DNA from: an uncultured Sphingopyxis sp.
GTDB lineage: Bacteria > Pseudomonadota > Alphaproteobacteria > Sphingomonadales > Sphingomonadaceae
DNA length: 64,000 nucleotides
Assembly: GCF_900078365.1 (NCBI RefSeq)
Contig: NZ_LT598653.1
Span: forward strand, 806,001-870,000
Direction of reading: 5' to 3'
A model generated the notes under the pieces. That model was not told the DNA's origin and searched no databases. It was given only the letters and a program-made list of their open reading frames with translations. Each line of letters starts with the position of its first letter. Within the stretch, counting starts at the first letter, position 1. This document shows positions 26,213 through 35,498 of the stretch, one piece after another. The position numbers and the translations under genes are program-made.

Positions 26213-28096
26213 TTATGCGGAAGAGCCGTTTGCACCAGGCCGCTGTCGCAACGCACCCTCCGTCAAGGGCAGCGTAAAAGTGAAGCACGCGCCCGACGGG
26301 GCGCGGTTTTCGGCGTGGAGGGAGCCGCCATGGGCTTCGATGATCGAGCGGCAGATCGCAAGTCCCATTCCCATGCCCTGTGCTTTAGTGGAGAAAAACG
26401 CCTCGAAGGTGCGATCGGGTTCGGGCAGACCGGGTCCCGTGTCGCTGATGTCTATGCGCACCTCATCCCCCGCGAGAACGGCTTTCAAGCATAGCCGGCG
26501 CCGATCCGGCGGCATGCCGGTCATCGCCTCGATTGCATTTCGGACGATGTTCACCAGAACCTGCTGGATCTGGACCGGGTCGATCGGGACCGGTGGAAGG
26601 TCTGATGCGAGCCGGATTTCGAGCCTGATCCGATCACGGACAAGCTGCTCGGCGAGGAGCTCGCGAACCTCGTCGATGAGCGGGCCCAGCGCCGCTCGCG
26701 TTCGCGGGCCGGTGGTTCGGTTGAAGAGCGCGCGGATATGGCTGACAATATCGGCAGCCGATTGAGCGTTTCGATCCACGCGCTCGATGATCGCCCTCGC
26801 GCGTTCCAGGTTCGGCGGGTCCGCCTCCAGCCAGCGTCGGCACGCCTGCGCGTTCGTCATGATGGCGGCGAGCGGCTGGTTGACCTCGTGCGCGATCGAT
26901 GCCGAGAGCTCGGCAAGGCTTGCCGCCTCGCTTGCTTTTGCCAGCTTGTCCTGCGCCTGCCGCAATTCATCCTGCGCGCGGATCTGTTCCTCGATATCGA
27001 GGCATACGCCGTTCCATTGCAAAATCGTGCCATCTTCGCTCCGCATTGCGGCGATGCGGGTTTCGACCCAGCGATAGACGCCATCGAAACGGCGTTGGCG
27101 ATGGGTCAGAGCATAGGCATCGCCGGTCCGCAGAGAATAGGCGAAGCGCTCGTTCACCCGGTCGCGGTCGTCGGGGTGGATCACCGCGTCGAGGATGCTA
27201 TGCAGTCGCGGTGCGCCGGGCTTGTCCTTAGCGTCGACGTCGAAGCCGAAAAACTCGCGAAGGCGGCGACTGAAATAAATCGGCTCGCCCGCAGGTGTCA
27301 TGCACCAGATGAGCGCCGGCGCGGTCTCGACCATCTCGCGAAGCGAGCGTTCGCTTTCGCGCAGAGCGTCGTCGGTCTTGCGGAACACGTCGATATCGAA
27401 GCCCGTGCCATACCAGCCTGTGACGCGGCCATCACCGGCCCTTGCCGGGCGTATCGCGAAGCGATGCCACACACAATCACCGCTCGCGCGCAGGACGCGA
27501 TATTCATAGTTGAATGGCTCGCCTGCGCGCATGCAGCGCCTAAGCTCGGCCGCCGCCGCCTCATAATCTTCCGGGTGTACCCCATTCTTCCAGCCGAGGT
27601 CGCCGCCCTCAAGGAAGGGTTCGTCGCTTAGCGGCGCGTTGAAATCGTCAAGCGTCATCGCGAGCGATGCCTGCGCCGTTGGCGTGGCGTAGGTAAATTG
27701 TCCTTCGGTGTCGAAAGCGAAGGCGGAGCCGTAAATATCCTCGATGATCTTTGCGGCGCGGACGGCATCTCCGGTTTCCCCCAGCGACGTGGCAAATGTC
27801 CAGGCATCGCCCGGTGCGTGGACCAGTGGCGGAACGGTGACGTTGGCCGGGTAGGCGGGATTGGCGCGATACTCGTGCCAGCGCCAATCCCCGCCTTCCC
27901 GGTCGCGCCGCCGATAGCTGACGACCTGCGGCACGCCGCTACAGAAAGCGCGCGCCTCGGCCTGTGCGATCGCCGCGCGGTCGTCGGGGTGGATGGAATC
28001 CGTTGCGCTGATAGCCCCGGTGCGCCGCCGCCCGACAAGCAGACCAGTCGCAACGCCGATACCAAGACCGGTCAGAAGACCAACGGGCTCGATCAT
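26213..28096 (-). CDS. PAS-domain histidine kinase (FixL-like)
   Basis: 627 residues. A single N-terminal hydrophobic segment (GLLTGLGIGVATGLLVG) is followed by three PAS/PAC regions (SIHPDDRAAI; VHPEDYEAAAAEL; VIHPDDRDRVNERF). The kinase core has the H-box SIAHEVNQPLAAI with phospho-acceptor H403, an N-box LVNIVRNAIEAM, and the G-boxes DTGPGLPEP and GMGMGLAICRSII. The start ATG overlaps the stop of the upstream kinase by four bases. It is the last gene of a minus-strand signalling operon. Its sensory input is unknown; no haem-binding PAS motif is evident to me. Confidence 0.88.
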   Translation of the reverse strand: MIEPVGLLTGLGIGVATGLLVGRRRTGAISATDSIHPDDRAAIAQAEARAFCSGVPQVVSYRRRDREGGDWRWHEYRANPAYPANVTVPPLVHAPGDAWTFATSLGETGDAVRAAKIIEDIYGSAFAFDTEGQFTYATPTAQASLAMTLDDFNAPLSDEPFLEGGDLGWKNGVHPEDYEAAAAELRRCMRAGEPFNYEYRVLRASGDCVWHRFAIRPARAGDGRVTGWYGTGFDIDVFRKTDDALRESERSLREMVETAPALIWCMTPAGEPIYFSRRLREFFGFDVDAKDKPGAPRLHSILDAVIHPDDRDRVNERFAYSLRTGDAYALTHRQRRFDGVYRWVETRIAAMRSEDGTILQWNGVCLDIEEQIRAQDELRQAQDKLAKASEAASLAELSASIAHEVNQPLAAIMTNAQACRRWLEADPPNLERARAIIERVDRNAQSAADIVSHIRALFNRTTGPRTRAALGPLIDEVRELLAEQLVRDRIRLEIRLASDLPPVPIDPVQIQQVLVNIVRNAIEAMTGMPPDRRRLCLKAVLAGDEVRIDISDTGPGLPEPDRTFEAFFSTKAQGMGMGLAICRSIIEAHGGSLHAENRAPSGACFTFTLPLTEGALRQRPGANGSSA

Positions 28097-30120
28097 TTCA
28101 AGGAGCGCGCGCGCGGCAGTGCAACGCGGAACTCCGCGCCCCCTCCCGTTCGATTGGAGGCCGATACCACGCCGCCATGCGCGGTTACGATCGATTGACA
28201 GATGGCAAGGCCGATGCCCATCCCCTGCGCTTTCGTCGTGAAGAAGCCGTCGAAGATGCGGCCCAGATGCTCGGGCGCGATTCCCGGACCATTGTCCTGC
28301 AGGCTGAAGGTCGCGCTGTCGCCTTCCGCCCCGGTCGCAACCAGAATTTCGCGCTCGGTTTCTTCCTGTCCTTCGACGGCGTGGACGGCGTTGATGATCA
28401 GATTGACGATGACCTGCTGAAGCTGGATGCGGTCACCGACGACGGGCGGCAGGTCGCGGGAATAGGTTGTCGTCACGCGGATGGCGCGCCGCTCGATCTC
28501 GTGATGGACGAATAACAGACTCTCACGAACGACGTCATTGAGCGAGAGCGCCACCGGCTCGGGCGTTTGCTTGACAGACATGCTGCGGATGCGCTGGACG
28601 ATATCGTCGGCGCGCCGTGCGCTTGCCGCGATGCGTGTCGTAAGTTGCCGGAGTTTAGCGATATCGGGCTCGGCGCGCGCAAGCCAGCGCAGGCTCGTCT
28701 CCGCGTTGGTCATGATCGCAGCAAGGGGCTGATTGACCTCATGCGCGATCGAGCTCGTCAGTTCGCCCAGCGTCGCGATGCGTGCGGCGTGGCTGAAATC
28801 GGCTTGGACTTGCCGGAGCTGCGTCTCCATCTGCAGCCGTTCGGTCATATCCTCGAGACTGAAGATCGTGGTATCGAGCTCTACGAGCGGTTCGGGGTAG
28901 GTAACCGAGAAGCGCACATCGAGCACGCGTCCGTCGAGCGAACGGAGCTTCATGAGCTCGCTATAATTTCTGTCGCCACGGAACCGACCGATCATCACGC
29001 GACGCAGGGATGCCGGACTCTCGGTAAACAGGTAGCCGACGGGACCGATCAGGTCCTGCGCGTCCTTTCCTCCGACGAGTTCGATCGCGCTGCGATTTAC
29101 GTCGGTGACCGGAACGCTGGATGCGGCAAGCTCGACGAGTTCAGGATGATCATCCAGATATTGCCCAAAGTCTGTGATGCCGCGCGAGCGCAGGTCGGCG
29201 TATATCTTTCCCATGTGGCTGGCGTCGACTTGCCAAAGCGCGACCGGCATATAATGGACGAGCTTGCGATAGCGCGCCTCGCTCGCGCGCAGAAACAGAT
29301 AGGAGCGATCGTCGTCGGCCGCTCCATTCACCGTGATGAACAAATGTCCTGGCCGGTCGGCGCCAGCTCGCCAGATGGTGACGAGCGGTTCGCGCAAGAT
29401 GCCGTCCGAGGCCAGCCGGCGACGGAAACGCCTCCCCTCGCTGTCGCCGAATGCTTGCAGGATGAGCTCTGCGAGAATCGCACGGCTGGCAACGGGCCAG
29501 AAGGACGCAACCGACTGGCCTTTCATCAGCGCGCGTCCGCGGTTGCCGCCAACCAGGCGTGCGGTTCGCTCGTTGACGTCGACGATTCGAGCCGCCTCGA
29601 GAAGACGACGGCAAAGATCGCCGCGATCGTCCCCCTCGCTGGTCCGTGATTGGGCGTCGATCCGGTCCAGGATTTCGGCAGCGGGTGTAAGGTCGATTTC
29701 CCAGCTGGCGGCCATCGCGGCGTCGGGCGCGGAGCTACCCGATATATCTTCGTCGTTCGCCGCTTGTGCTAAACGCGCATATTCGACGACGTCGTGCGGG
29801 ACCCCGGCTTCGTCGTGTCGCAAGTACCGCCGTGCCTCAGCGACGCGCACGTCGCCATCGCGCGTAAGGCGGCGGATCTGCCCTTCCCACACGCCTTCCT
29901 GCAGCAATTGTGACCAGGCACGAGCCTCGTCGTCGGGCGCAGCGGAAAGATCTGCAATGGCGGCGCCGCCAACCGCCAGTCCCGGCCAACCGAAGAGCCG
30001 TTCGGCTACAGGATTCCAATAGCTTATCGCCCCCTGTAGATCGATTATGACGATGCTTTCCGAGGCAAATTCGGCGATTCCAGCGTCCTGCCTAGGCGAA
30101 TCGCGTAGCGCGGTGATCAT
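28093..30120 (-). CDS. PAS-domain histidine kinase (FixL-like)
   Basis: 675 residues from ATG 30120, which overlaps the stop of the receiver gene; longer starts would run through that gene. PAS domains are visible near the N-terminus (SIVIIDLQGAISYWNPVAER) and near residues 310-420. The core has the H-box SIAHEVNQPLAAI with H460, N-box VNLIINAVHAVEG and ATP-lid DNGPGIAPE with GMGIGLAICQSIV. There is no transmembrane segment, so it is probably cytosolic. Its catalytic half is very like that of the kinase encoded next to it, suggesting duplication; the sensory halves have diverged. Confidence 0.88.
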   Translation of the reverse strand: MITALRDSPRQDAGIAEFASESIVIIDLQGAISYWNPVAERLFGWPGLAVGGAAIADLSAAPDDEARAWSQLLQEGVWEGQIRRLTRDGDVRVAEARRYLRHDEAGVPHDVVEYARLAQAANDEDISGSSAPDAAMAASWEIDLTPAAEILDRIDAQSRTSEGDDRGDLCRRLLEAARIVDVNERTARLVGGNRGRALMKGQSVASFWPVASRAILAELILQAFGDSEGRRFRRRLASDGILREPLVTIWRAGADRPGHLFITVNGAADDDRSYLFLRASEARYRKLVHYMPVALWQVDASHMGKIYADLRSRGITDFGQYLDDHPELVELAASSVPVTDVNRSAIELVGGKDAQDLIGPVGYLFTESPASLRRVMIGRFRGDRNYSELMKLRSLDGRVLDVRFSVTYPEPLVELDTTIFSLEDMTERLQMETQLRQVQADFSHAARIATLGELTSSIAHEVNQPLAAIMTNAETSLRWLARAEPDIAKLRQLTTRIAASARRADDIVQRIRSMSVKQTPEPVALSLNDVVRESLLFVHHEIERRAIRVTTTYSRDLPPVVGDRIQLQQVIVNLIINAVHAVEGQEETEREILVATGAEGDSATFSLQDNGPGIAPEHLGRIFDGFFTTKAQGMGIGLAICQSIVTAHGGVVSASNRTGGGAEFRVALPRARSLK

Positions 30121-30497
30121 CGCGCCGCGTCCGGATCCGTATTCTCCATCGCTGTCGCGATCGCGCCGAGCAGATGTTCGTCGGTTACCGGCTTCCCAAG
30201 CCAGGCGCTGGCGCCGAGCGCTAGCGCCTTCGCCCGTGTGGCGTCGTCGAGCACCGAAGAGAGGACGACCACGGGCAGTTGGGCGCGTTCGTTGTGGAGT
30301 TGCTCGATCAGCTCGATTCCGGTCATTCCCGGCATTCGGATATCTGTCACTAGACAGTCGAAGCGGCGGGACCGGCGCGCCGCGAGAAAGCCCGCTGCGC
30401 TTTCGAAACATTGGCAGGCAAGTCCCGAGACCATCAGCAGGTCGCCCAGGGCTTCGCGGACAGCCTCGTCGTCGTCAACGATCGCGATGGTGGGCAT
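30117..30497 (-). CDS. Receiver-only response regulator
   Basis: 126 residues from ATG 30497 (MPTIAIVDDDEAVREALGDL). It contains the acidic pair, the phosphorylation site D52 in LVTDIRMPGM, and the K in WLGKPVTDEH, but no output domain. It may relay phosphate or act by protein contact. A longer upstream frame exists but lacks receiver-like sequence. It is encoded immediately before, and overlaps, the first kinase, so it is a likely partner of one or both kinases. Confidence 0.85.
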   Translation of the reverse strand: MPTIAIVDDDEAVREALGDLLMVSGLACQCFESAAGFLAARRSRRFDCLVTDIRMPGMTGIELIEQLHNERAQLPVVVLSSVLDDATRAKALALGASAWLGKPVTDEHLLGAIATAMENTDPDAAR

Positions 30498-30591
30498 ATG
30501 GGGCAAGCAGCGACATCCTCTATTACGCGCCCTCGGGGGCCGATAGGGACAATGTTGCGCAGCTTGTGGGTCATTATAACCATACCAAAGT

Positions 30592-31248
30592 CTAGGCGGT
30601 GATAGATTCCCGTACCTCGAGGGGCAATTTTTCCCAGGCACGAATCAACTCGCCGACCGATGCCGCTTGCATCTTGCGCATCACATTACTGCGATGCAGC
30701 TTCACGGTAATCTCGGTAATCCCCAGATCGTAGGCGATCTGTTTGTTCAGGCGGCCGAGTGCGACTTCGCGCATGACCTGCGCTTCTCTCGGCGTGAGCG
30801 TTGCGTAGCGCTCGATCTGTTCTTTAACGATCCGCGCGTTCGCCCGGTCAGCGATGTCACGCTCGATGCCCGCCGTGACGGCATCCAACAAAGTCTGATC
30901 ACGCACGGGCTTGGTCAGAAAATCGATCGCCCCAGCCTTCATAGCCTGGACGGACATGGGGATATCGCCGTGCCCGGTCAGGAAGACGATCGGTTTCGAG
31001 ATCCCGACCGACGCAAGATGCTGCTGAAGATCTAGCCCGCTCGATCCCGGCATGCGGACGTCGAGGACGAGACAGCCGGCGCGATCGAGAAGCGGTGAAT
31101 CGACGAGGTCGCGTGTCGAGGCGCAGCATTCGGCCTCGATTCCGACCGACAACATCAATTCGCTGATCGCGGTGCGAACTTCCTCGTCGTCATCGACGAC
31201 GAATACGAGTGGAGCTTCCTTCGACTCGGAGAGGTGATTGGTCATCAT
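30592..31248 (-). CDS. FixJ/NarL-type response regulator with LuxR HTH
   Basis: 218 residues. The receiver has LVFVVDDDEEVRTAI, phospho-acceptor D63 in LVLDVRMPGSSG, and the LTKPVRDQ lysine. The output domain is a LuxR-type HTH (LTPREAQVMREVALGRLNKQ, then EITVKLHRSNVMRKM). The family pairs with FixL-type kinases and usually activates transcription. The ATG at 31248 overlaps the Rrf2 stop (ATGATG with TGA), so the two are co-translated. A 94-base gap separates it from the receiver-only gene. Confidence 0.9.
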   Translation of the reverse strand: MMTNHLSESKEAPLVFVVDDDEEVRTAISELMLSVGIEAECCASTRDLVDSPLLDRAGCLVLDVRMPGSSGLDLQQHLASVGISKPIVFLTGHGDIPMSVQAMKAGAIDFLTKPVRDQTLLDAVTAGIERDIADRANARIVKEQIERYATLTPREAQVMREVALGRLNKQIAYDLGITEITVKLHRSNVMRKMQAASVGELIRAWEKLPLEVRESITA

Positions 31249-31787
31249 TGCATATCCCTCGCTTGCGCATGCGATGATCCGGTACGACGTGCGGCGATCC
31301 GTCGTTCGAACCAGGCGCGGGTGTCGGCGCCGAATTCGCTCGGAGCCTTGCGCTCCAGCCGCCCGCCGATATCGGCGAGCGTCTCGCTCGCCAGCGCATC
31401 GCGCATCGCTTTTTCCGCCTTGAGCATGACCGCGTGGATCGAGCAGACACCCCGCGTCGCCCAGTCGGGTGCATCTCCCTCGAAAAGCGGACAGCGCGTG
31501 CGGATTTCCTGGCATTCGAACAGCGGTTTGCGGCCTTCGATCGCATCGACCAGCTCGAGTACGCTGATCGTCTCCGGAGACCGCGCTAGGCGATAGCCGC
31601 CGCGTACGCCTTCCGCCGCAACTACGATTCCCGCCTTTTCGAGCTTTGCGAAAATCTTCGCGGCAAAGGTTGGCGACACGCCTTGAAACGTCGCGAGGTC
31701 GCGCGCGCTACGCGGTGCCTCGCCCGCATCGATCAGGCCGAGCAGGCAATGAAGGCCATATTCCACGCTGGCGGTCAAATGTGCCAT
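31245..31787 (-). CDS. Rrf2-family regulator with three conserved cysteines
   Basis: 180 residues from ATG 31787 (MAHLTASVEYGLHCLLGL). The winged HTH spans residues 1-85 with GVRGGYRLARSPE. The cysteine cluster C92, C99 and C115 is where IscR/NsrR-type members hold an Fe-S cluster, so a redox or NO sensor is likely. A longer upstream reading frame exists but the Rrf2 family starts here. It heads the minus-strand signalling operon, which suggests that it controls the FixJ and kinase genes. A symmetrical element lies just upstream of its start. Confidence 0.88.
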   Translation of the reverse strand: MAHLTASVEYGLHCLLGLIDAGEAPRSARDLATFQGVSPTFAAKIFAKLEKAGIVVAAEGVRGGYRLARSPETISVLELVDAIEGRKPLFECQEIRTRCPLFEGDAPDWATRGVCSIHAVMLKAEKAMRDALASETLADIGGRLERKAPSEFGADTRAWFERRIAARRTGSSHAQARDMQ

Positions 31788-31801
31788 AACGAGGATTATA
31801 T

Positions 31802-31847
31802 TTGTCCGCGTTTGACAGGACAAGAAAATCCTTTCCTGCCCTGTCAA
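31802..31847. promoter_or_regulatory. Candidate operator upstream of the Rrf2 operon
   Basis: TTGACAGG (31812-31819) and CCTGTCAA (31840-31847) form a perfect inverted repeat. A second pair, TTGTCC (31802-31807) and GGACAA (31818-31823), overlaps it. Both lie 15-60 bases upstream of the Rrf2 start codon. Overlapping dyads at this place suggest a regulator site, perhaps autoregulation by Rrf2 or binding by the FixJ-type protein. The bases do not match a named consensus that I know. Confidence 0.45.
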
Positions 31848-31888
31848 TGGCTTGGGTTTTTCACGCCGGATGCGGGCGAGGCCTGGCG

Positions 31889-32500
31889 TCAGAAATGCCA
31901 GGCGATGCCTGCCAGGACCTGATGGCGATCCCATTTGGTGCCGCCGCCGCCGAGGTCGCTGTATCGATATTCGACGCGTGCGGAGATCCGGTCGGTGACG
32001 GCGCGCTCGACGCCCCCGCCGACCGACCAGCCGTCAAGATTATCCTTACCGCGGCGCGGCCCCTCAAGATCGAGGATGCGCACTGCGGTCCGGACATTCT
32101 CATAACCGCCGCGCGCGTAGACGAGCGTCTTGTCGGTAACGAGATACCCCGCGCGAATGCCGAGATCGAAACCATATTCGGGGTTGATGGCGGCGGACGC
32201 ATCCTTTTGCGAGCGGGCGAGGCCATCGTCGAAACCGAAATTGACCGCGCCTTCGGCAGACAGCACGACGCCAGCGGTTGGCTGGAGATTGTAGCCCACG
32301 AAGATGCCGGCGGTTGCTGAATCTCGCTTGTCGTCGATCCTGCCCGTGCCGAGATCGGTATCGACCGTTCCGAGCTTATTCTGACTCCAACCGGCCTGCG
32401 CGCCGACATAGGGGCCCTCGAACGTCTGTGCGGCAGCCGGCACCGCGATTCCGGCGGCCATGGCCGCGCCGAGTGAGAGGGGGAGAGCGAGATATTTCAC
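31889..32500 (-). CDS. Small outer-membrane beta-barrel protein (opacity-like)
   Basis: 203 residues from GTG 32500 with an AAAGGAAA ribosome site about nine bases upstream. A signal peptide ends at PAAAQ; alternating beta strands follow (FEGPYVGAQAGWSQN, VEYRYSDLGGGG) and the protein ends in the aromatic IAWHF that marks outer-membrane barrels. It belongs to the eight-strand porin-like proteins widespread in alphaproteobacteria. It is transcribed away from the SDR pair, and a terminator separates them. Confidence 0.85.
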   Translation of the reverse strand: MKYLALPLSLGAAMAAGIAVPAAAQTFEGPYVGAQAGWSQNKLGTVDTDLGTGRIDDKRDSATAGIFVGYNLQPTAGVVLSAEGAVNFGFDDGLARSQKDASAAINPEYGFDLGIRAGYLVTDKTLVYARGGYENVRTAVRILDLEGPRRGKDNLDGWSVGGGVERAVTDRISARVEYRYSDLGGGGTKWDRHQVLAGIAWHF

Positions 32501-32524
32501 GGGTCTATTTCCTTTTTGCTCTTG

Positions 32525-32572
32525 AGAAAAATGGGCGCGCGCGGACGGGGGAGGGGGAGGCCGCGCGCGCCC
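32525..32572 (-). terminator. Rho-independent terminator of the SDR/SnoaL operon
   Basis: On the minus strand GGGCGCGCGCGG (32572-32561) pairs perfectly over 12 bases with CCGCGCGCGCCC (32544-32533) around a 16-base loop, followed by ATTTTTCTC (32532-32524). It lies just past the SnoaL-like gene and ahead of the barrel gene. Confidence 0.9.
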
Positions 32573-32576
32573 TGGG

Positions 32577-33002
32577 TCAGGCCGCTTTCCGACGTGGAGG
32601 CAGAAAGTTGCCGTCGATGCCGCCCGGCCAGGGCGTCACCGTTTCACCGGCGACCATCCAGGTGCCGGAATCCTTGCGCAGGCGAAGCTCGTACATCGCG
32701 GGCGGCGCCTCGGGGCTCATCCGGCGATAGAGAATCGCCGTCGCATGATCGCCCTGCTGCTCGACGTGCAGCACGCGATGTTCGGTCGACAACGGTTCTT
32801 CGCCGGCGTCGCGTCGCGAGCGGAATTCGGCGATGGAATCGTCGCGCCGCACCCGGGTCACATGGCCGTCGCTGCCCAGAACGAGGAAGGTCTGGTCGGG
32901 CGTGTAGAGCCTTTCCATGCCTTCGATGTCGTAGGCGCTGCCGACATGGACGACGTCGTGGATCAGCGCGGCGATGGCGGGGTCGATTTGCGTATCGGTC
33001 AT
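32577..33002 (-). CDS. SnoaL-like / nuclear transport factor 2-fold protein
   Basis: 141 residues from ATG 33002 (MTDTQIDPAIAALIHDVVHV). The segments YDIEGMERLYTPDQTFLV and WMVAGETVTPWPGG are typical of the cone-shaped NTF2 fold used by ketosteroid isomerases, SnoaL cyclases and small dehydratases. The active site cannot be assigned. It lies 23 bases after the SDR and is probably co-transcribed with it, so both may act on one substrate. Confidence 0.75.
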   Translation of the reverse strand: MTDTQIDPAIAALIHDVVHVGSAYDIEGMERLYTPDQTFLVLGSDGHVTRVRRDDSIAEFRSRRDAGEEPLSTEHRVLHVEQQGDHATAILYRRMSPEAPPAMYELRLRKDSGTWMVAGETVTPWPGGIDGNFLPPRRKAA

Positions 33003-33025
33003 TTCAAAGTCTTTCCAATGAGGGG

Positions 33026-33775
33026 TCAAAGCAGCGCCATGCCGCCATCGACGCGCAAGTTTATGCCGGTGACGAAGCTGCTGGCGTCCGATGCCAGGAA
33101 CAGCGCGGCGCGGGCTAGCTCGTCGGGCTGGCCGAGGCGCCCGAGCGGGATCGCGCCCGCCATCATCCCGGCAAAGGCTTCGCGATCTTCGGGCGCGACG
33201 CCGAGCTTGCCGAGGATTTCGGTCTCGGTCGGTCCGGGGCTCAGCATGTTGACGCGGACGCGCCGCGCCTTGAACTCGAGCGCCCAGCTCCGCGCAAAGG
33301 CGCCGATCGCCGCCTTGCTGCCCGCATAGACGGCGTGGCCGTCGAGCACCTTCTCGCTCGCGAGCGAGCCGACGAGGATGATCGATCCACCATCGCGCAG
33401 CGCGGGAGCGATCGCCTGGACGCCGAAAAAGGTACCGCGCGCGTTGATGCCGAACTGAGTGTCATATTCGGCCTCGGAGACCTCGCCCGACGGCGTGATC
33501 GTGTTAACGCCCGCATTCGCCATATAGATGTCGGCGCCCCCGAAGCGTTCGCGGACGAGATCGGCAACATGGGCGTGATGCGCAGGGTCGGCGACATCGC
33601 CCCGGATCGCGGTCGCGGCAGAGCCGATGGCCTGTACCGCATCATCGAGCGCGTCTTGACGCCGCCCGGTGATCAGCACCTGTGCGCCTTGTTCGGCAAA
33701 GAGCTTGGCGCTCGCGAGCCCGATGCCGCTGTTGCCGCCGGTGATCACGGCGACCTTTCCCTTCAGATTTGTCAT
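33026..33775 (-). CDS. Short-chain dehydrogenase/reductase
   Basis: 249 residues. The cofactor motif is ITGGNSGIG, the NAG of MANAGVNT is present, and the catalytic SLAS ... YAGSK set gives the serine, tyrosine and lysine. A C-terminal GINLRVDGG completes a classical SDR. It reduces or oxidises an alcohol/ketone with NAD(P)(H); the substrate is unknown. The gene is divergent from a LysR regulator with a 98-base gap, the usual arrangement for LysR control of its neighbour. Confidence 0.9.
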   Translation of the reverse strand: MTNLKGKVAVITGGNSGIGLASAKLFAEQGAQVLITGRRQDALDDAVQAIGSAATAIRGDVADPAHHAHVADLVRERFGGADIYMANAGVNTITPSGEVSEAEYDTQFGINARGTFFGVQAIAPALRDGGSIILVGSLASEKVLDGHAVYAGSKAAIGAFARSWALEFKARRVRVNMLSPGPTETEILGKLGVAPEDREAFAGMMAGAIPLGRLGQPDELARAALFLASDASSFVTGINLRVDGGMALL

Positions 33776-33873
33776 AATCCACCTCTGTTGTTGGAGACGA
33801 GGGTGGATTTGGCTTTTCTTTCTCGGAAAATTAGTATGGACAAGGTCACATCTTTTTTTCCAAAAACTATCGA

Positions 33874-34767
33874 ATGACCATTGGAGTCGAATCCACGACC
33901 GGGCTTTATGCCTTTGTTCGCGCCGTAGAGGCGGGCTCCTTCAGCGCCGCGGCGCGGATTGCCGGTACGACGCCGTCGGCGGTATCGAAGAGCGTCGAAC
34001 GGCTCGAACAGCGTCTCGGCGTGAAGCTTTTCCTGCGTTCCACCCGTTCGCTCGCGCTCACTGTCGATGGCACGGCTTATTATGAGCGCGTTGCACCGTT
34101 GCTGCGTGCGCTCGACGATGCGGGCGATGTGTTGAGCGGTGTAACGCGCGCTCGCGGTCTGCTCCGCGTCAGCCTCCCGGGCGTGCTGGGACCCACGCTC
34201 GTCGAACTGATTACCCGCGATTTCATGCCGGGACATCCCGAGATAAGGATCGAGATCGATATTACCGACCGCCATGTCGATCTGGTGCGCGAGGGTTATG
34301 ATGTCGCGGTGCGCGTCGGGGAGGTTGAGGATGTCGACTGGATGGTCCGCCGCCTTGCGACGTTGCCGCTCATTCTCGTCGCATCGCCCGAATGGCTCGA
34401 TCGGGTAGGTTTTCCCGCCACGCGCGAGGCGCTCGCGGATCTGCCGCACGTCCGCTACCGCTTTGGCGCGCGCGCTTATCCGATCCGGTTTGCCGACGGC
34501 GGCGAACTGCTCCCCGAAGGCGTCCTCGATACGGATTCGGGTCAGGCGATGCGGATCGCGGCGCTCGGCGGTGTTGGAGTCGCGCAGCTTCTCCGACTTG
34601 CGGTGGCTGACGACCTCGCGACAGGGCGTCTGGTCGAAGTATATCCGCAAGACAGGCTCGCGTCGGTTCCGGTTCAGGCCCTCCACGCGTTCGGCCGCCT
34701 CGCCCCGTTGCGGGTGCAACTCTTCACGGAATTTCTCGCCGGGATGCTGGCGCCCCATTCGGTCTGA
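33874..34767 (+). CDS. LysR-family transcriptional regulator
   Basis: 297 residues. The N-terminal HTH reads LYAFVRAVEAGSFSAAARI, then TTPSAVSKSVERLEQRLGVKLFLRSTR; the effector domain follows (LLRVSLPGVLGPTLVEL, GYDVAVRVGEVEDVDW). It belongs to the branch often found divergent from SDR or quinone-reductase genes. The intergenic region 33776-33873 is AT-rich and should contain both promoters. The effector is unknown. Confidence 0.9.
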   Translation: MTIGVESTTGLYAFVRAVEAGSFSAAARIAGTTPSAVSKSVERLEQRLGVKLFLRSTRSLALTVDGTAYYERVAPLLRALDDAGDVLSGVTRARGLLRVSLPGVLGPTLVELITRDFMPGHPEIRIEIDITDRHVDLVREGYDVAVRVGEVEDVDWMVRRLATLPLILVASPEWLDRVGFPATREALADLPHVRYRFGARAYPIRFADGGELLPEGVLDTDSGQAMRIAALGGVGVAQLLRLAVADDLATGRLVEVYPQDRLASVPVQALHAFGRLAPLRVQLFTEFLAGMLAPHSV

Positions 34768-35498
34768 TCGCTCCGTGGGGGGAGCGATGCTCCGGTTCAG
34801 TCTTGTACATTTCTTGCCTTTCGGCATCAGGTTTGCATCGTCCGGTTGGCCGGTTGGGGCGCATTTTCCTGCAATGCCGCGAACACGCGCCCCGGGGGAG
34901 AGCTTGGGGGAGCGATCGGAAATCCCGGAAGGCGTCGCAATCGACGGCGACGCGGCCAACCGACGGGAAGGGGAGGTGCGCGGCGACAAGATATTCACCG
35001 CTCGCCGCAGCGCCTTGCAAAGGACGAACCCGCTTTCATATCTCGATCCTCCAAAGTGCCGTCAATTACGACACCCCGGAGGCTATGTAGTTCGCCGCTT
35101 TCGGTCGATTGGATCGAGGGAGCAGGAGGAATATACTATCGGATAGGTGTTATTGCCGAGATTGCGAGGGAGCCTTCGCGATAACAACGTTCGGGTGCCC
35201 TTCGCGCATCGAACGGCATAGGTGCCGTATGCGAACTGTCGAGCTTCGTGCCCGGCCTCGTCAGGAGATCAAGATCACGGCAAAGGACCATGGTCGGGTA
35301 TCTTCCAAGAAACCCGAAAGGAATGGCCGTTTTGTCCGTCAGCGCGACCGTCCACCTCAAGTCTCCATTTCTTTCTTCCCCCACGAAAATCCCAAGCCTT
35401 CCCGTGAAATACGCCTGCCGGAGCGGGCAAGCGGCTGGACACCGATAAGGGCGCTCTTTACCTAGTCCCGCGACAGCTTACCGGGAACGCATCGAAAA
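34768..35498. other. 731-base non-coding stretch
   Basis: Several overlapping frames exist on both strands, but none has protein-like composition, ribosome sites or family resemblance. I found no tRNA, clear terminator or long repeat. It probably contains the promoter of the downstream sigma-factor operon, but I could not place a -35/-10 pair with confidence. Confidence 0.4.
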
